Source: Talinum fruticosum
Lineage: Eukaryota; Streptophyta; Magnoliopsida; Caryophyllales; Talinaceae
Assembly: GCA_021018815.1 (NCBI GenBank)
Contig: JAITYX010000025.1
Span: 6,758,001-6,822,000 of the forward strand
Length of the DNA stretch: 64,000 nucleotides
Direction: 5' to 3'
Shown piece by piece: positions 1 through 11,929 of the stretch. A program made the translations under genes and the position numbers. How positions within the stretch are numbered: position 1 is the stretch's first letter; each line of letters begins with the position of its first letter. The notes under the pieces are model-generated. The model saw only the letters and a program-made list of their open reading frames with translations. It was not told the origin of the DNA and did not search any database.

Positions 1-1443
1 GGTGGTCCGGCACAAGATCGGTGGATGTATCCATTTGAGAGGTTCTTTGGCCGATTGAAAAGATCCATAGGAAACAAATCGAAGCCTCGAAGGGAGTATG
101 GCTGAAAAGTACGCCCGATTTGAAGAAACACATTTTGCCTCTTACTATTTCGGCTCTAACGTGCCTTGTATGCGCACTAGAAGTCGACGAAATGAGTACC
201 GCCAAGTTCCAAACCACAATCCAACTCTTTCGGTATTCATACCAGTAAGGTGCTCCAATTGGGAAGTGCGATCCGCGTTTCCTTGATGATAAGGAAAAGA
301 CGGCCGCACATCTCGCATGTTTTACCGAACTCGTGCCGAAGTTAAACCTTACCTTGAGTGAGTTTATCTTGTCTAATGAACACTCGTTTCAATAATTTTA
401 TAGTTTAATTCGTAACGATGATGTCATCTTAATAAAATCTTTGAACTCAGCTCTATTCGAACACCAAAAACGAGCTATGTATGGTGATGTTAGTGATGCC
501 GCAATTGATGCAATGGTGGAAAGTGAGTTCGAAGAGTGGTTCAACGGAGCTGTGAGTACCATATGTTGTTACTTATTACTCGTGCCACAACTTTATTAGT
601 ATCGGATGTTCCATTGTAATAAACTAAACAAACACTATGTTATTGACACGCATTCATTGTTATCAAGTATATCATGATGAAAAGCATGTTTATTTGATGC
701 AACTAGCTCAAGGTCCTTTAAGAAGAGTGAAAACATGGACAGCAGTACACGGTGAATGGAATGTTATTTCATACTAAGGCTCGAAATGAAGGGAGAATGA
801 CCTTCAATTGTGGTGTCTCGTGTGAAAGGAACTGATGGAGGAAATGTTGAAAATAATTACTACGGCATCTTGCAAGAGGTTGTTGAAGTTGAATATGTGG
901 GTGAACCAATAAAAAGGTGTGTGCTGTTTAAATGCGATTGGTTTGACCCTAGTCGTCCTCGGGAACTCGGTGCCATAAATTTAGTTCGTATGTCGAAGTG
1001 CATCGTACAAGGCGGTATCGTAAGTACGATCCTTTCATATTTGCTAGCACCGCAACTCAGGTGTATTATATGTCATATCCACAAGGGGTCCCTAGAGAAA
1101 ACCGAATTGGTTCGTCGTTGTGGCATCAAAACCAAGGGCCGTAGTTGATGACCAATATACTATTCCCCGTGCATTCCAAGAGGATAGTATGGGTACAATC
1201 GATCCAATAATAGAAACTTTGCCGTAAACTTTGGTTGATAACTCAAGCTCCGCAGAAGAATTAGGTGATGATTTTATTTTAAACCGAGAAGATGAGAATG
1301 AGGATGTTGGTGAAGAAGAGGAAGGTGAAGAAGATGAAGAAGGGGAATGGGATGATGACAATATCACCGATGATGAAGAAGAACATACCCTATTCAATGA
1401 CGCCGAAGATGATAGTGAAGAAGATGACGATAAGACTCGATGA
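1..1443 (+). pseudogene. TNP2-like CACTA transposase, C-terminal fragment
   Basis: Carries the C-terminal modules of plant CACTA TNP2 transposases. The first 90 bases encode a DUF4218-type motif, DRWMYPFERFFGRLKRSIGN, followed after about one extra base near 86-92 by MAEKYARFEETHFASYYF in another frame, so a frameshift is present. A DUF4216-type segment follows at about 830-1010 (NNYYGILQEVVEVEYVG, then RCVLFKCDWFD). The tail at 1231-1443 is strongly acidic, mostly Asp and Glu. The catalytic Transposase_21 part is outside the window. The same order, inverted, is seen in element B. Family assignment is firm; function is lost in this copy as read. Confidence 0.85.
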
Positions 1444-1683
1444 TGAGGATGATGAGTAGTTGATAATGTGCTTTTGTTGGGTTTGTTTTTTATTGTACAA
1501 CTTTCATTTATGTTGTAATCGAATGAATTCTTTTTAATGTACTTTATTCACATGCTTCGTATTTATATCTAACGCTCTTACATGTGCATATGTTTACTAT
1601 TGTTTGTATGTTGTTCTATATGAAATCACTTGAACCGTTGGATGTTTACTAATACCGTGAATTACTTGTTTATGTACGTAAAA

Positions 1684-3339
1684 ATGGAGAGAGGTAGAGG
1701 CAGTAACCAAAAGATCGCCTACTCGGGAAGGGCTAGAAACACCTCTACCGATGGGGAAGGTAATGATGTCAGCACTTCTACCCCCTCTCAAAACCCTCGT
1801 AACCTTCAAACTTCTGCCGGTGGAACACTATCTCCACACTCCCCTCACAACCAAACTCCATTAGGGGGTCATTTATTCCCAACCCTTCCTTTTTCCAACT
1901 CCCAAATGTCCCACACATGCAAAACCCACTCGGGTGGGCCTTTCTTTCTAAACACTCCATATTCTCAAGCAACCCCATATGTACTCAAACCCGTTCAGTA
2001 CATATACATATCAACAATATGGTACAAATAATGTACCACGCATCCACGTTGGTTCCGAACAACGGCCACCACAAATGCCTACAAATGAAGGACCAACTGA
2101 TATCGGGAACGAGGATCCTTGTCTTCAATCAAGTAGCGCTAGCAACTGAGAAAAATCCGAATTGAGCGTATGGTGAAGGGTGAGTGTGATAATAAATAAT
2201 AAAATAAAATAAGCATATTAGTTATTAGGAGGACTAACTATTTTATATGTTGAATTGATAAGGTTCTACCCCATTGACAAAGTTGTGGGTACGATTTCCC
2301 ACATCTTCCAAAGCAAATACGATGGAGCTTGGCCTACATGGGGTAAAGTCCCTCGATCACAACGTGATCAATGGTTTTCTGAGTTCAAGGTAATGACACA
2401 TCATTAGTTTTCTCCAGTTCAAATAACACAATCACTTATTGTGCATGTTCGAGCATTATATTTTAATTTCATAACATATAAACGACGTTTTTATTTATAT
2501 AGAAATTTTTCACGTGGTCCCCAACCCATGAAGTCCAAATCAGAAGAAATTTTGAAAAGAAAGGCAGTGATCGCTTGAAGGACTTCATGCTCAAGGCGAG
2601 GAAAACTAAGAAGAAGCCGAAATGGTTGGGTGACAACTACCGGCGCGAGTTGCTCGAATATTGGGAAACCGCCGAGTACAAGAAGTTCTCGCGAGCAAGC
2701 TCGAAAAACCGTCATGCCGATCGTGGGGACTTGGTTCATCACTCCATACGTGTGGCTCAATCCCTATGACGGAGCATAAGCGGCGATTTGTACGTACCCC
2801 TTTCTTATTGATTACGCATGCAACCGTTAACATGTTCATATTTGTGAATTGATTCTCTACTAACTTGTTTTCAATTTTAGATGAAGGAGCTTAAAGGAGT
2901 TCAGCCTCTACCCACCCAACTATTTGCACGCACGCACAAAACAAAAAAGGACGAATGGGTGGACAAAAATCCAAGGCCATTTACGTGAGTAATCGTATAT
3001 ATGAATTCCGCATAATTTTCTATCTATTGTTTTCGTTAACAACTCGTTATATTTACATGCCTAAAATATTTATATTATATTCGGGAGAAGTTTCAAAAAG
3101 AGTGGGAAGAGTTGCAAAACACTCAACCCACTCAAACTTCCAATGATGACCCCAACTCTTCCGAGGATCATGTATCCACCCCTTCACAACAAGAGTTGTG
3201 GGTCAAAGCAAATGCGAACAAGAAAGGTCGCATTTATGGATTTGGATCCGAGGCTACAAACTTGAAACCAACAATGTCCTTCAAATCACCGAAAACTTCT
3301 ACTACGGATGACTCGGAATGGAGAGCAACAGAGGCATAA
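1684..3339 (+). pseudogene. TNP1-like (Transposase_24) CACTA protein gene
   Basis: Second gene of element A, resembling the DNA-binding TNP1/Transposase_24 proteins of CACTA elements. The first exon starts MERGRG at 1684 and is Ser/Thr/Pro-rich. Later exon-like blocks are 2263-2391 (VGTISHIFQSKYDGAWPTWG, ending at a GTAATG donor), 2503-2790 (RLKDFMLKARKTKKKPKWLG, then KNRHADRG), 2881-2984 (MKELKGVQPLPTQLFARTHK, donor GTGAGT) and 3090-3339 (ELWVKANANKKGRIYGFGSE). The block before 2503 ends in a TTTATATAG acceptor and that before 2881 in a TTTTAG acceptor. The pattern of conserved Trp, KNR and acidic/basic blocks fits the family. Splicing is inferred and I did not establish one uninterrupted frame. 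Confidence 0.75.
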
Positions 3340-3825
3340 TTTAAATTCCGAGGTACATCACTGGATTGAGCATTGCCGGCTGCTTGACGTACAAAATCGG
3401 CATCCGAAGGCACAGGTCGACAGCTCACTGAGCCAATAGCACGTATGAATGAATTTCTGCAGTCTCAGCAAGCATCCGGATCGCACCGTCGACCACCGTA
3501 ACCACAACAGGAAGAGGAAGAGGAAGAGGAAGACGATGAGGAAGGGGAAGAGGATGAGTGAATTCAAATGTGAACTTTTGTATATATTGGTGATCATCAC
3601 TTTGCAAACAATTTACAAATTTGTTTTAACTATGTTATGGTTGTTGATGATGTTGAATATGTAAGTTGGATTTGTATATCCAACTATGATGAATTATTTG
3701 TGGCCGGCATATGTAAATGCCAAATGTAAGTGTCACATATGTGAATGTTGGATTTGTATATCCATTCACAATGTTCCGTACTAGGATAACGAATAATTAG
3801 CAAACAATATATAAAATTTTTTACG

Positions 3826-4242
3826 TAACGACGACGGATCGGCGACGGATCGGCGACGGTCTCAGTGCCGATTAGCGACGGAAATTAGCGACTGAATCGC
3901 GGAAATTCCGTCGCTAATACGCCTACCAACGACGGAAATCACTCCATTCCGTCGCCGATTAGCGACTGGAAAGGTGGGATTTCCGTCGCCAATTCCGTCG
4001 CTAAATCAGCGACGGAACACTTTCCGTCGCTGATTGGTTTCGGCTACTGAACGAAATTCCGTCGCTAGTCCGTCGCTAATTGGCGACGGACTTGAAAATT
4101 TCCGTCGCTGATATTTAGCGACTCGCTTTTCAACGACGGAATTATTCCGTCGCTAATTCCGTCGCTAATGGAGAAATTCCGTCGCTAATGATTAATATTC
4201 CGTCGCTATTTCCAGTCGCTAATATGCTGTTTTGTAGTAGTG
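3826..4242 (+). repeat. CACTA subterminal repeat array and 3' TIR of element A
   Basis: About 400 bases packed with both orientations of a short motif, GCGACGGA and TCCGTCGCTAAT, at least a dozen times, ending with TGTTTTGTAGTAGTG. In CACTA elements such subterminal motifs are the binding sites for the TNP1/TNPA protein and sit just inside the TIR. The mixed direct and inverted arrangement would let the region fold on itself. GC content is clearly higher than in the flanking DNA. Confidence 0.88.
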
Positions 4243-4382
4243 TTTGTTAATAAAATAGAAAATTTGAAGTGTGATGTGGGAAGGAGTGGGAAGGAGCAAG
4301 AAGGAATTTTTTTGAAAGAAGCGAGTGAAGTGGTAAAGAGTTGGAACAACTAGAATTTTTTTTTTAAAAGATACTATCTTAA

Positions 4383-5349
4383 GAGGGTGTTTGGTCCAAA
4401 TTTTAAAACTCTTTTTGAATTCTAAAACCGAAATTAGGTCAAACACTAAGTGGGTGTTTGGCCTAGATTTTAAAACTGCTTTTGAATTCAAAAACGAAGT
4501 TAGGTCAAACACTAGTTTTTAAAAAATTAAAACTATTTTTTAAAAACGATTTTGGAAAAAAACTCCCCAAAAACAAAAATAGCAAATAATCAAGTTTCGT
4601 TTCTAGTTTCGGAAAAACTCGTAATAATCACCCGGAATCCTGTTCTCTCTCTGTCTCTCCTATCTTTTTACGTTATTTTAATTTCTCTCTCTCCTTTATC
4701 TTTATCTCTCTCCTCTCTCTCTTATTTTGTTTTATCTCTATCTTATTTTTATCTTTTTAGAAATTTTGGCCAAGCAAATTAAATTATTTGAAAAACACTT
4801 ATATAAAATTTAGGCCTTTCTTAAAAACAATTTTCAAAAAAATGCTTTTTAAAAACAAAAATAATTTTTTAAAAATTAGGCCAAACATATTCTAATTTTA
4901 AAAAAATTAAAACTGTTTTTCAAAAGTAATTTTGGCAAAAACTCATCGAAATAGAAATAGCAAATAACTATTTCTGTTTCTAATTTATGAAAAATTGCAT
5001 AACAACCACCAAGAATTCAATTCTCTCTCCTTTTCTCTCCTTTTTTTTAATGTTATTTTATCTATTCGATCACCTCTATCTTTATCTCTTTCCTCTCTCT
5101 CTTATTTTGTTTTATCTCTATCTCTTACGCTAACAAATAAATAAATATTATTTTATACAAAAAATAAACATTAAATAATAATTATTATGTAAATAAAAAA
5201 TAATATCAATTATACTATAATAAATAGTGTAAACAAAAAATGTCATATAAATTAGGCCAAACATTTCATAATTTCTTTAAAAACTATCGTTAGAAAAATT
5301 ATTTTTCGAAACAAAAACAATTTTTTATAAACCAGAGCTAAACAACACC
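4383..5349. mobile_element. MITE-like element (PIF/Harbinger-type ends, tentative)
   Basis: Starts GAGGGTGTTTGGTCC and ends with the reverse complement of GGTGTTGTTTAGCTC, flanked by TAA on both sides (4380-4382 and 5350-5352). TIRs with GTGTTTGG and 3-bp TWA duplications are typical of Tourist/Harbinger MITEs. The inside is AT-rich and internally duplicated: a roughly 65-bp block starting GGGTGTTTGG occurs at 4386 and 4451, and a longer block with CTCTCTCC-rich sequence occurs near 4508-4760 and 4896-5125. The terminal repeats are imperfect. It has no coding capacity. Confidence 0.45.
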
Positions 5350-5352
5350 TAA

Positions 5353-6407
5353 ATATCAGGCCCAGAAAAGTAATTATACTGTTAGTTTTTATTATTTTAA
5401 TAAATCACTTGGCCTGTAATGCAAACATCATTCATTATTATTTCTTATTTTTATTTTACAAAAGAGAAATTTCATTACGGAAAAGCTATGCGAAATTAAA
5501 GAGTTTGATAAATCACTCTTTAGCATGGAAACTTTTTCTCTTGTTTTCTTTTGGTTTCACTAAACTGAATCTAAAGAATATCTTAAACCTAAGCATCGGT
5601 CACTATTGTTTCTTCTTTTTATTTTACTAAAAGAGAAATTTTATTATTAAAAAGTTATACGAAATTAAAAAAATAGATAATTTTTTGAAAAAATAAATTT
5701 AAAATATCAAAATTGATCTCTATTATGACGAAATTAATAGTAAATATACGTTCGTTTGACTCTATATAATTATAAAATCAATCTTGCCACAAATTGTGTT
5801 CTTTAACTTCTATATGTCTTTTTTGAATATCGACGAGTTATAACATAACTTCATAAAATAAATATGTGTATGATATAATAGATTCAACCTAAATGAAATA
5901 TCATCTTAATCAAGTCATATGAAATTCCATTATTGTTGAATCATATTCAATCAAAATAAATAAAATCAATTGACAAAAATATAATAAATATATCATCTAA
6001 ATGAATCAACAACCCTTATAAGACTTGCACGTACGAGTAAGAGAAATAACTTACATAAAGAAGGGAAATAAAACTCTCATTAAAAGGAGAGAAACATTAA
6101 CTCTCACAAAAAGAGAGAAATTCAAGCTCGACTAGAAAGAACAAAAAGTTTATCAGTAAAAAAATAACAATACCTCTAGATATTGATTTGGTTGAAAAAT
6201 TCAAGTAAAAGAGGCTCACCACTGGTTGCAACTATGCCAGATATGACTCCAACTATCTTAAAAATAGGAAAAAATAGTGGATAGAGAATTAAAGTTTAGA
6301 GAGGAGAAAGGAAAGGAAGGACATGATTGGAAGACTATAATTTTTCATGAAAATAGCAAATATATATATATATCATTAAAACATATAGACCTTTCAGTAA
6401 ATTAAAA

Positions 6408-6408
<1 letters not shown>
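5353..6408. other. AT-rich stretch with no gene
   Basis: No coding region, TIR or LTR is recognisable apart from a duplicated block at 5440-5680. It lies between the MITE and the 3' end of the element C gene, where the left end of CACTA C would be expected. No CACTAC terminus or subterminal array was found here, so that end seems deleted or displaced. Confidence 0.5.
5440..5680. repeat. Two-copy direct repeat
   Basis: A block containing TTTTTATTTTACAAAAGAG at about 5447, followed by a GAAATTAAAG-type segment, recurs at about 5615 with TTTTTATTTTACTAAAAGAG and the same following order. The copies are about 70 bp, roughly 165 bp apart and diverged. No function is apparent. Confidence 0.55.

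Positions 6409-6456
<48 letters not shown>
6409..6456. repeat. (TA)n microsatellite
   Basis: Uninterrupted TA dinucleotides of about 48 bp, just beyond the inferred stop codon (6476-6478) of the element C protease gene on the minus strand. A shorter TA run precedes it at 6361. Confidence 0.95.
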
Positions 6457-6463
<7 letters not shown>

Positions 6464-6475
6464 AGTCACAAAAAT

Positions 6476-7771
6476 TTACCAATCAAATAATGAAGAAACA
6501 ATCATTTGTAAATATATTCCTCTATGCACAAACCGTGTCCAACCCTCTCTAAGCTCATTCAACACAACTTGTGTATAAGAGGTAGTGGCGGACTTCTTTT
6601 CCGAGAAATAATGTGACCAATGTTGTAATTTTACATATACTTATGTCAATTGTAAGTACTAATTAAGGTGAAAAGAGCATGAAAAGATAAATTACATTTC
6701 AATAAACAAATGTAACAAGTGCACGTGCAAGTACCTTTGCGGGATTAGATTCGAGAATAGTCAAAATCTAGGTGGGTCACAATCTCTTTCAAGTATTGGA
6801 GAATGTAGAAGTCACACTCAACGTTCCCCGATTGTTTGTGGCACTACAATAATAAAAATAGATTCCCAACACATGAAAATTAATTAGTAGTTATATAGCA
6901 TGTAATTTCACTGGAAATAAAAACTAATTTAACGCTAAGTAAGAGAACTTCACCTTTACATCCACAACAGTTGAGAGTTTTGCCTTATGTGAATTTCTCA
7001 TGCCTCCCAAATAGCATACACTCCGAAAGCACTATTTTTCAATTGGATGAAAATAAAATTCAAATAAGGATCATGTATTGTTAAAATATATTATAATTGA
7101 AATGAATACTTAACAAAAAACATTAAAAATGAGTAAGTACTAAACTCACGAGTCTAGTACATTTCGATATCTTTTCTCATGGTATGACCTAGAGGATCGA
7201 GCCAGTATGTGTCTTTACTCCATGGATATATGGCAACAAGCATCTAGTGGGCCCTACATCGACACAAATAACATATATAAAAATTTAATTATTAAACCTT
7301 CAGAACTCCATTTAAGTTATTTGTACACTTACCCCTTAATGAATGGTGCTAAGTAACATGTTTTTCGCTTCACGATCATAAGGTTTGAGATAAATATGGA
7401 TTGTTCCTCAACCGACCATCTATATCCTTGAATGGCATCAGGACTCGATAAACCGAACAAACTCGATTTCTATAGAACGAGCCATGTCATGGAGCCACCT
7501 ATTACATATTAATTGTACATATATAGTTAGAAATGGAAAATTAACAGTTAAATAAACTTATCTATATAGTAGCTCACATCATGCCACACATAACAACAGT
7601 TGAGTTAGTTTCTTGCATCCGCACAAATTGTAGTATGTCGTCCAAGAAAACCGGTAAGCTAATCTCATCGTCCCCATCTAACCTAAACACTTGACTTTGT
7701 GTTGTGATTTTGAGTACTCCATCTTCCGGCAAAGCCTTCACAAAAATTTCCAAACGAGAACTCCATTCCAA
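6476..7771 (-). pseudogene. ULP1-like C48 cysteine protease domain of CACTA C
   Basis: Exon-like blocks of a SUMO-protease-like (C48) domain. 7771-7574 encodes a leading segment with LPVFLDDILQF. About 7240-7160 encodes MLVAIYPWSKDTYWLDPLG, the family's conserved block after the His-Trp site, although the His itself was not located. About 6850-6735 encodes CHKQSGNVECDFYILQ, with the Gln and nucleophilic Cys (codon at 6814-6816), then ends at an AAG|GTAC donor. 6600-6476 encodes a C-terminal helix containing LNELREGWTRFVHRG and stops at TAA. In CACTA elements this protease is an accessory domain of unclear role. Possible stops near 7340 suggest decay. Confidence 0.72.
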
Positions 7772-7979
7772 ATGTAACTTGTTAACGGGTTAGAGAGGAA
7801 AGTACTTTGGATGATGATGGGGTGCCATTGAGAGCTTGGAGGTGTCAACTAAGGACTTGGGAGTGCCCTTTTTCCCACTCTCGGCTCTAGCCACGACATC
7901 CTAGCTCAAGGAGGACGATACTACATGAATTAGAAATATATATATGTGATATTAATAGTCAATCTAATATTTTCAAATA

Positions 7980-9644
7980 AATACTTTCGATGTAGAGAGG
8001 ATGACCAAACTCTTGGGCCAAGTTACAAAACTATTGACCGTTTCGTCAATAGTGTGGAGGTGTGGTGATTGGATCCGCAAGTCACATGTGTCTTTCCCTT
8101 GCATAACTTCTATCATCTTCACACTCACCCGATCGTTTAAGAGCGGTGCCCCATGAACAACGCACTTGGTTGCACGGGGTAATCAACACCTGTTACCACA
8201 AAGTGATCTAGAAGGTGATGAGAAGTTAGCATGTACTTGCACCGACTGCATACAAATTAGCATAAGAATTATAATCACGAGATAACCCTTGAGACACAAC
8301 TTAAACTATCAATAATCCTGAAAAAAAAAAAACGGACAGAGTTTCCCCTTAAAAGTCAACATTTTCCCAGGATAGCAACCAAGCATCCGAAACAACAACA
8401 ACAAACAACAACTAATTACTCAAAGGTCACACGCTGGAGTTCCACAACAACCAAAGTATATACACCATTCATTCGACAAGTATACACCAATAACTAGTCA
8501 AAATAAAAACATGCATTCTCATTAGATAGCAAAATCTTAATTACCTAGGATATATCTTCGAATTGGTCGAAGGGCGAGCTCGATGGTGTCTAGGGTGAGA
8601 ATTGACCCTCTCGCATGACATAACTTTTCCAAGTTGGGTGTCGGGATGCCCATCTTGGTAAAGTACATCATGAACCGCGATGTCAATCTCTCTTCCACCT
8701 TGGCCACTTGGGACGCTAATTGAGACTCCATTTAAGAAAACATTGCCTTGATATGCGCTTGGTTGGAAGAGACGGGGCACATCTTTCTAACTCCGAAGTG
8801 CTCAATTATTCCCACCTTCCAACCGATGGCTCGAACACGACCGGGATGCTCATATCTTTCTAGGGCTAAGGCTAACTTGTCCCTCCTCCCGGTGGTGTCA
8901 ATGATTTATGAAGTCGAGGTCCGTGACAAAGACTCATGTAAGAAGGAAATAAATTATCATTGGCCAATTCATATATTAATTGATAAGTTCTCAAAATAAA
9001 TAAATAAATAGTTAAACTCACGATTAGCTGCACAACATATTGGACTCCTGTTATAGTGAAGGTGCCATCTTTCTTCTTTCTTCCTTCGACCCACAACTCG
9101 TCACTCTCAATAGTAATCTGCAAAGGATTTATGATGACACCTTCATTGGATCCGATTTTCAATTGTTTAAGCTTCGCTTGTACAACTTCTCCTCCACCTT
9201 CGCGTATCCCCCATGAGACATCGTATAGGGATACGCATTATTCTTAATCCTCTTCCAGCTTGGCATCACCTCGTGCCTGCACAAGTAATTAAGACAACAA
9301 AATATTCATAAATAAGGCTACAAATGTTAAATTGTTAAGAAATTCTAAAGAAATTAAGTCTAAAGAAATATCCGTAAATAAGACTTATGGAAAAAAGATA
9401 ACAAATGTTAAAGTACCTTATATTCCCGAGTGGAGACATATGCTTGTTGTAACCTCTCATGGTCTACCTTTTGCCTTGATCTCCCTTGTCTTGTAGACCC
9501 AAACAACAATAATGTGAGACATGAAGTTTCTAAATTTCTCTATCGCCGACACGAGGGTCTTGTGTTTTATTAACTGAAGATCCGATTCCTTCACGTCCAA
9601 GTTGAATGTTTTTGAAACACAAGAATGACATGCATTAGTGTTAA
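7980..9644 (-). pseudogene. TNP1/Transposase_24-like region of CACTA C
   Basis: Continues, after the Athila insertion, the gene begun at 29766-30065. In gene order on the minus strand: about 9600-9423 encodes NLDVKESDLQLIKHK and AIEKFRNFMSH and ends at a GTACTT donor; 9277-9160 encodes WKRIKNNAYPYTMSHGGYAK; 9115-9030 encodes ESDELWVEGRKKKDGTF; about 8880-8820 encodes LALALERYEHPGRVRAIG, a hallmark motif of these proteins; 8731-8540 encodes a helical segment starting MESQLASQVAKVEERL; and about 8190-7980 encodes VHGAPLLNDRVSVKMIEV with SFVTWPKSLVI. All point to the DNA-binding CACTA partner protein. Intron boundaries are inferred. Confidence 0.75.
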
Positions 9645-11069
9645 TCGACAGGCCGCACGCGCACGGTGTATTGTTCTAGCTAGCCAAGGTCGATCCCACA
9701 AGCACTCAATTCTAGCAACGAAATAAACTAGCCATCTACTCAATTGCTAAGCTAATCGGGTTTTAAGAGTTGGTTCTTTCTCTAATCTAATTCTAAAACT
9801 AAAATCTAGAAAACTAATTTAAGATTTAATGAATGGATAAAAACATCTAGGGATTTGATTTCCTAACGCAATGAGTTTGATTATTAAAAACATAATTTGT
9901 GTAATCGTTCTTTCAAGTGAATCAAGGATTGATAATCACAAAATTCTACTCGCTTTTTCAATGCTTAATAGAATTGCTCTAATTAACCTATCAAACAACT
10001 TTCATATGCCTTTTAAGTTAATCAAAGTTAGAGATTTCAAATTATCAAAGTCATCCCCTAATTTACTATTCTTTTCTCAAATTTCATAAACTAGGTAGAA
10101 AAGTTGGTTGTCGGATTATTCTATTTCACTTTTTAGTACATGATAGATTAATCTATAAACACAAGTATTCTAGGCCTTCAAAACACTCATGAACATAATA
10201 AACACAACCTTCTATTGATCAAAAATCAAAATTTAAGCACAAGTCATGAAAAACTAATCAAACTTCATTGTTTCGAATTACAAATCCCTAGAAGAAACTA
10301 AACTACTCACACATGAATATTGAAACTTAATAAAAATCCAACACGTGGAAATCAAACCTCAAATAGCAAGAAACGAAGAAGTAAGATGATAGACTTGAAG
10401 TACTCCACTTGAATCTCTCGACTTCGAATGGAATCCCGCAACTTCTTTAGTCTTCTTCTTCGATCTTTAAAATTCGGTTTGATGTGGAAGAATGAAAAAT
10501 GGTAATGGATGAATGGAGGTTGAACTATTAATGGATTTTGGACTAGATGCCTCAAAAACAGACTGAAAATAAGCTTAAATAAGTCATTAACAGGCAATCA
10601 AGACCCAAAATCGTCAAACCGAATTGTCTCGGCAGAATTTACCGCCAACACGGGTCGTGTCCGCCGACACGGGCTGCCCGTCTTGGCTGTTGGCACATGA
10701 AAATTTGACGGAAATGCTGAAAACGGGTCGTGTTCGATGCAAAGGCTCTGGGCAAGCTCACCTCCAACACGGGCCGTGTCAATGGACACGGGTAGCCCAT
10801 GTTGGTTGTTGGGAGTGCGGACTTCGACAAATCAAGGGGAACGAACGTTTTGACTACAGAGTTGGACCGTGTTGGTCTTCTTAATACTTGAAACACTCAC
10901 TAATCTCGGGAATACTTGGTATTGGTGATCAAATATGCAAAATTATCTCAAAACACCAAAACACAAGCGTAAAACCGAAAATAGAGCATAAACACACTCT
11001 AATTAATCGAATTTCCCAAAGAAAAGCATCAAAACGCCTAAGAAACTAATGCATTTCATGCACTTATCA
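9645..11069 (-). repeat. 3' LTR of the Athila element
   Basis: Aligns along its length with 28424-29747. It starts TCGACAGGCC on the + strand, where the other copy has TGACAGGCC, and ends CACTTATCA. At 1425 bp it is about 100 bp longer than the 5' LTR, mainly because of extra GC-rich sequence around 10760-10910. It contains paired ACACGGG/CCGTGT motifs at 10643-10680 and 10768-10800. Many substitutions and small indels separate the two LTRs, so the insertion is not recent. Confidence 0.92.
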
Positions 11070-11929
11070 AATTGCCCCATGCTTAAACTTTGCTTTCCCT
11101 CAAGTAAGGTCAAAAAGCAAAAGTAAAATCCAAGCAAAAGAATCATAACCTCTTCAGGCTAGGCAACCATAAGTATCACAAGGAAAACCTAATTAACAAT
11201 AGCCCATAAGCACACCAAATCTTTTCACAATTGAAAACCATAAAGACAAATTAGATCAATCACCGAAATCGTCACTTAAACAATTCATATTGGCATATGT
11301 AGAATAATGGAGCTAGAAAGACCGGTAGAACCTCACTTTGGAAATGTGAAAACACTCCACTCATGTTTAGGTTCATACATAGTTCACTCAATCTTTCTCA
11401 TAATCATGCAAACTACCATAAGTTTAGTAGAATTCTCTATTCGCCACCACTAAAGTGCAACATACAATATGACAATAAGGAGGACTTCAAACGGTTGTAA
11501 TGGGGTTTAGACAATGGTTAAGAAAGGGATATTGTATTATTTGGGAAAAATGAGGAGTTAAAAAGCCAATTAGCAAGGAGCTTCCAACACTCTAACCAAC
11601 AAAAATACACAATACAACTCATTACACCCAACCTTTAACTTCGACAAACGCTTTAGAAAATGAGCTTTACTAATAAAGATCAAACTGAATATTCCAAAAT
11701 GTCAAACATTTTATTGATTACTTCTTTTTTTCTCTTTTTTTATTTCATTTTTTATTATTTTTTTAAAAACTTTTCTTGATTTTCTCTTTTTTTTTCTATG
11801 CTTGGCATTAGGAATTTCTAACAAATCAAAAAGCTCATTTAACAACAAAGTAATCATCCTTACAACCAAGAGGGGGAATCATCTCAAACTTAATACAAAT
11901 AAACCCCTCAACTCAATAAAAGATCCAAA
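11070..11929 (-). other. Athila 3' non-coding segment with polypurine tract
   Basis: Lies between the last tandem unit and the 3' LTR. Next to the LTR the minus strand reads AAGCATGGGGCAATT, the position and composition of the polypurine tract that primes plus-strand DNA synthesis. The rest has no open frame that matches a known domain and includes T-rich runs at 11720-11800. Confidence 0.65.

Larger units (their letters stand above)
1..4242 (+). mobile_element. CACTA (En/Spm) transposon A, 3' part
   Basis: Class II DNA transposon of the CACTA superfamily; its 5' part lies outside the window. Three things identify it. First, TNP2-type transposase C-terminal sequence at 1-1443. Second, a TNP1/Transposase_24-type gene at 1684-3339. 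Third, a terminal array of GTCGCT-containing subterminal repeats closing with TGTTTTGTAGTAGTG at 4228-4242, which reads CACTACTACAAAACA from the outside in. The 3-bp target duplication cannot be checked without the other end. Element B at 32205-37491 is a related copy in opposite orientation. Both genes carry frameshifts, so this copy is unlikely to be autonomous. Confidence 0.9.
6476..9644 (-). mobile_element. CACTA transposon C, 3' half (split by the Athila insertion)
   Basis: Coding blocks on the minus strand match the TNP1 part and then the ULP1-like C48 protease part found in one class of plant CACTA elements. They continue a gene whose 5' portion is at 29766-30065, on the far side of the Athila element. 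The right terminus of the element, CTATAGTAGTG, is at 31539. Its left terminus was not found. The pairing of the two halves rests on domain order and strand and on similar bases at the two sides of the insertion (TTAAT and TTAAC). Confidence 0.75.

Noticed and set aside
1231..1443. Acidic frame that looks like a nuclear host protein
   Set aside because: It follows the DUF4216 block and has an inverted counterpart at 33993-33757 in element B; it is the acidic tail of a CACTA transposase.
6842..6855. CACTACAATAAT as the missing terminus of CACTA C
   Set aside because: Protease coding sequence continues on its left side to 6476, and no subterminal repeats surround it.
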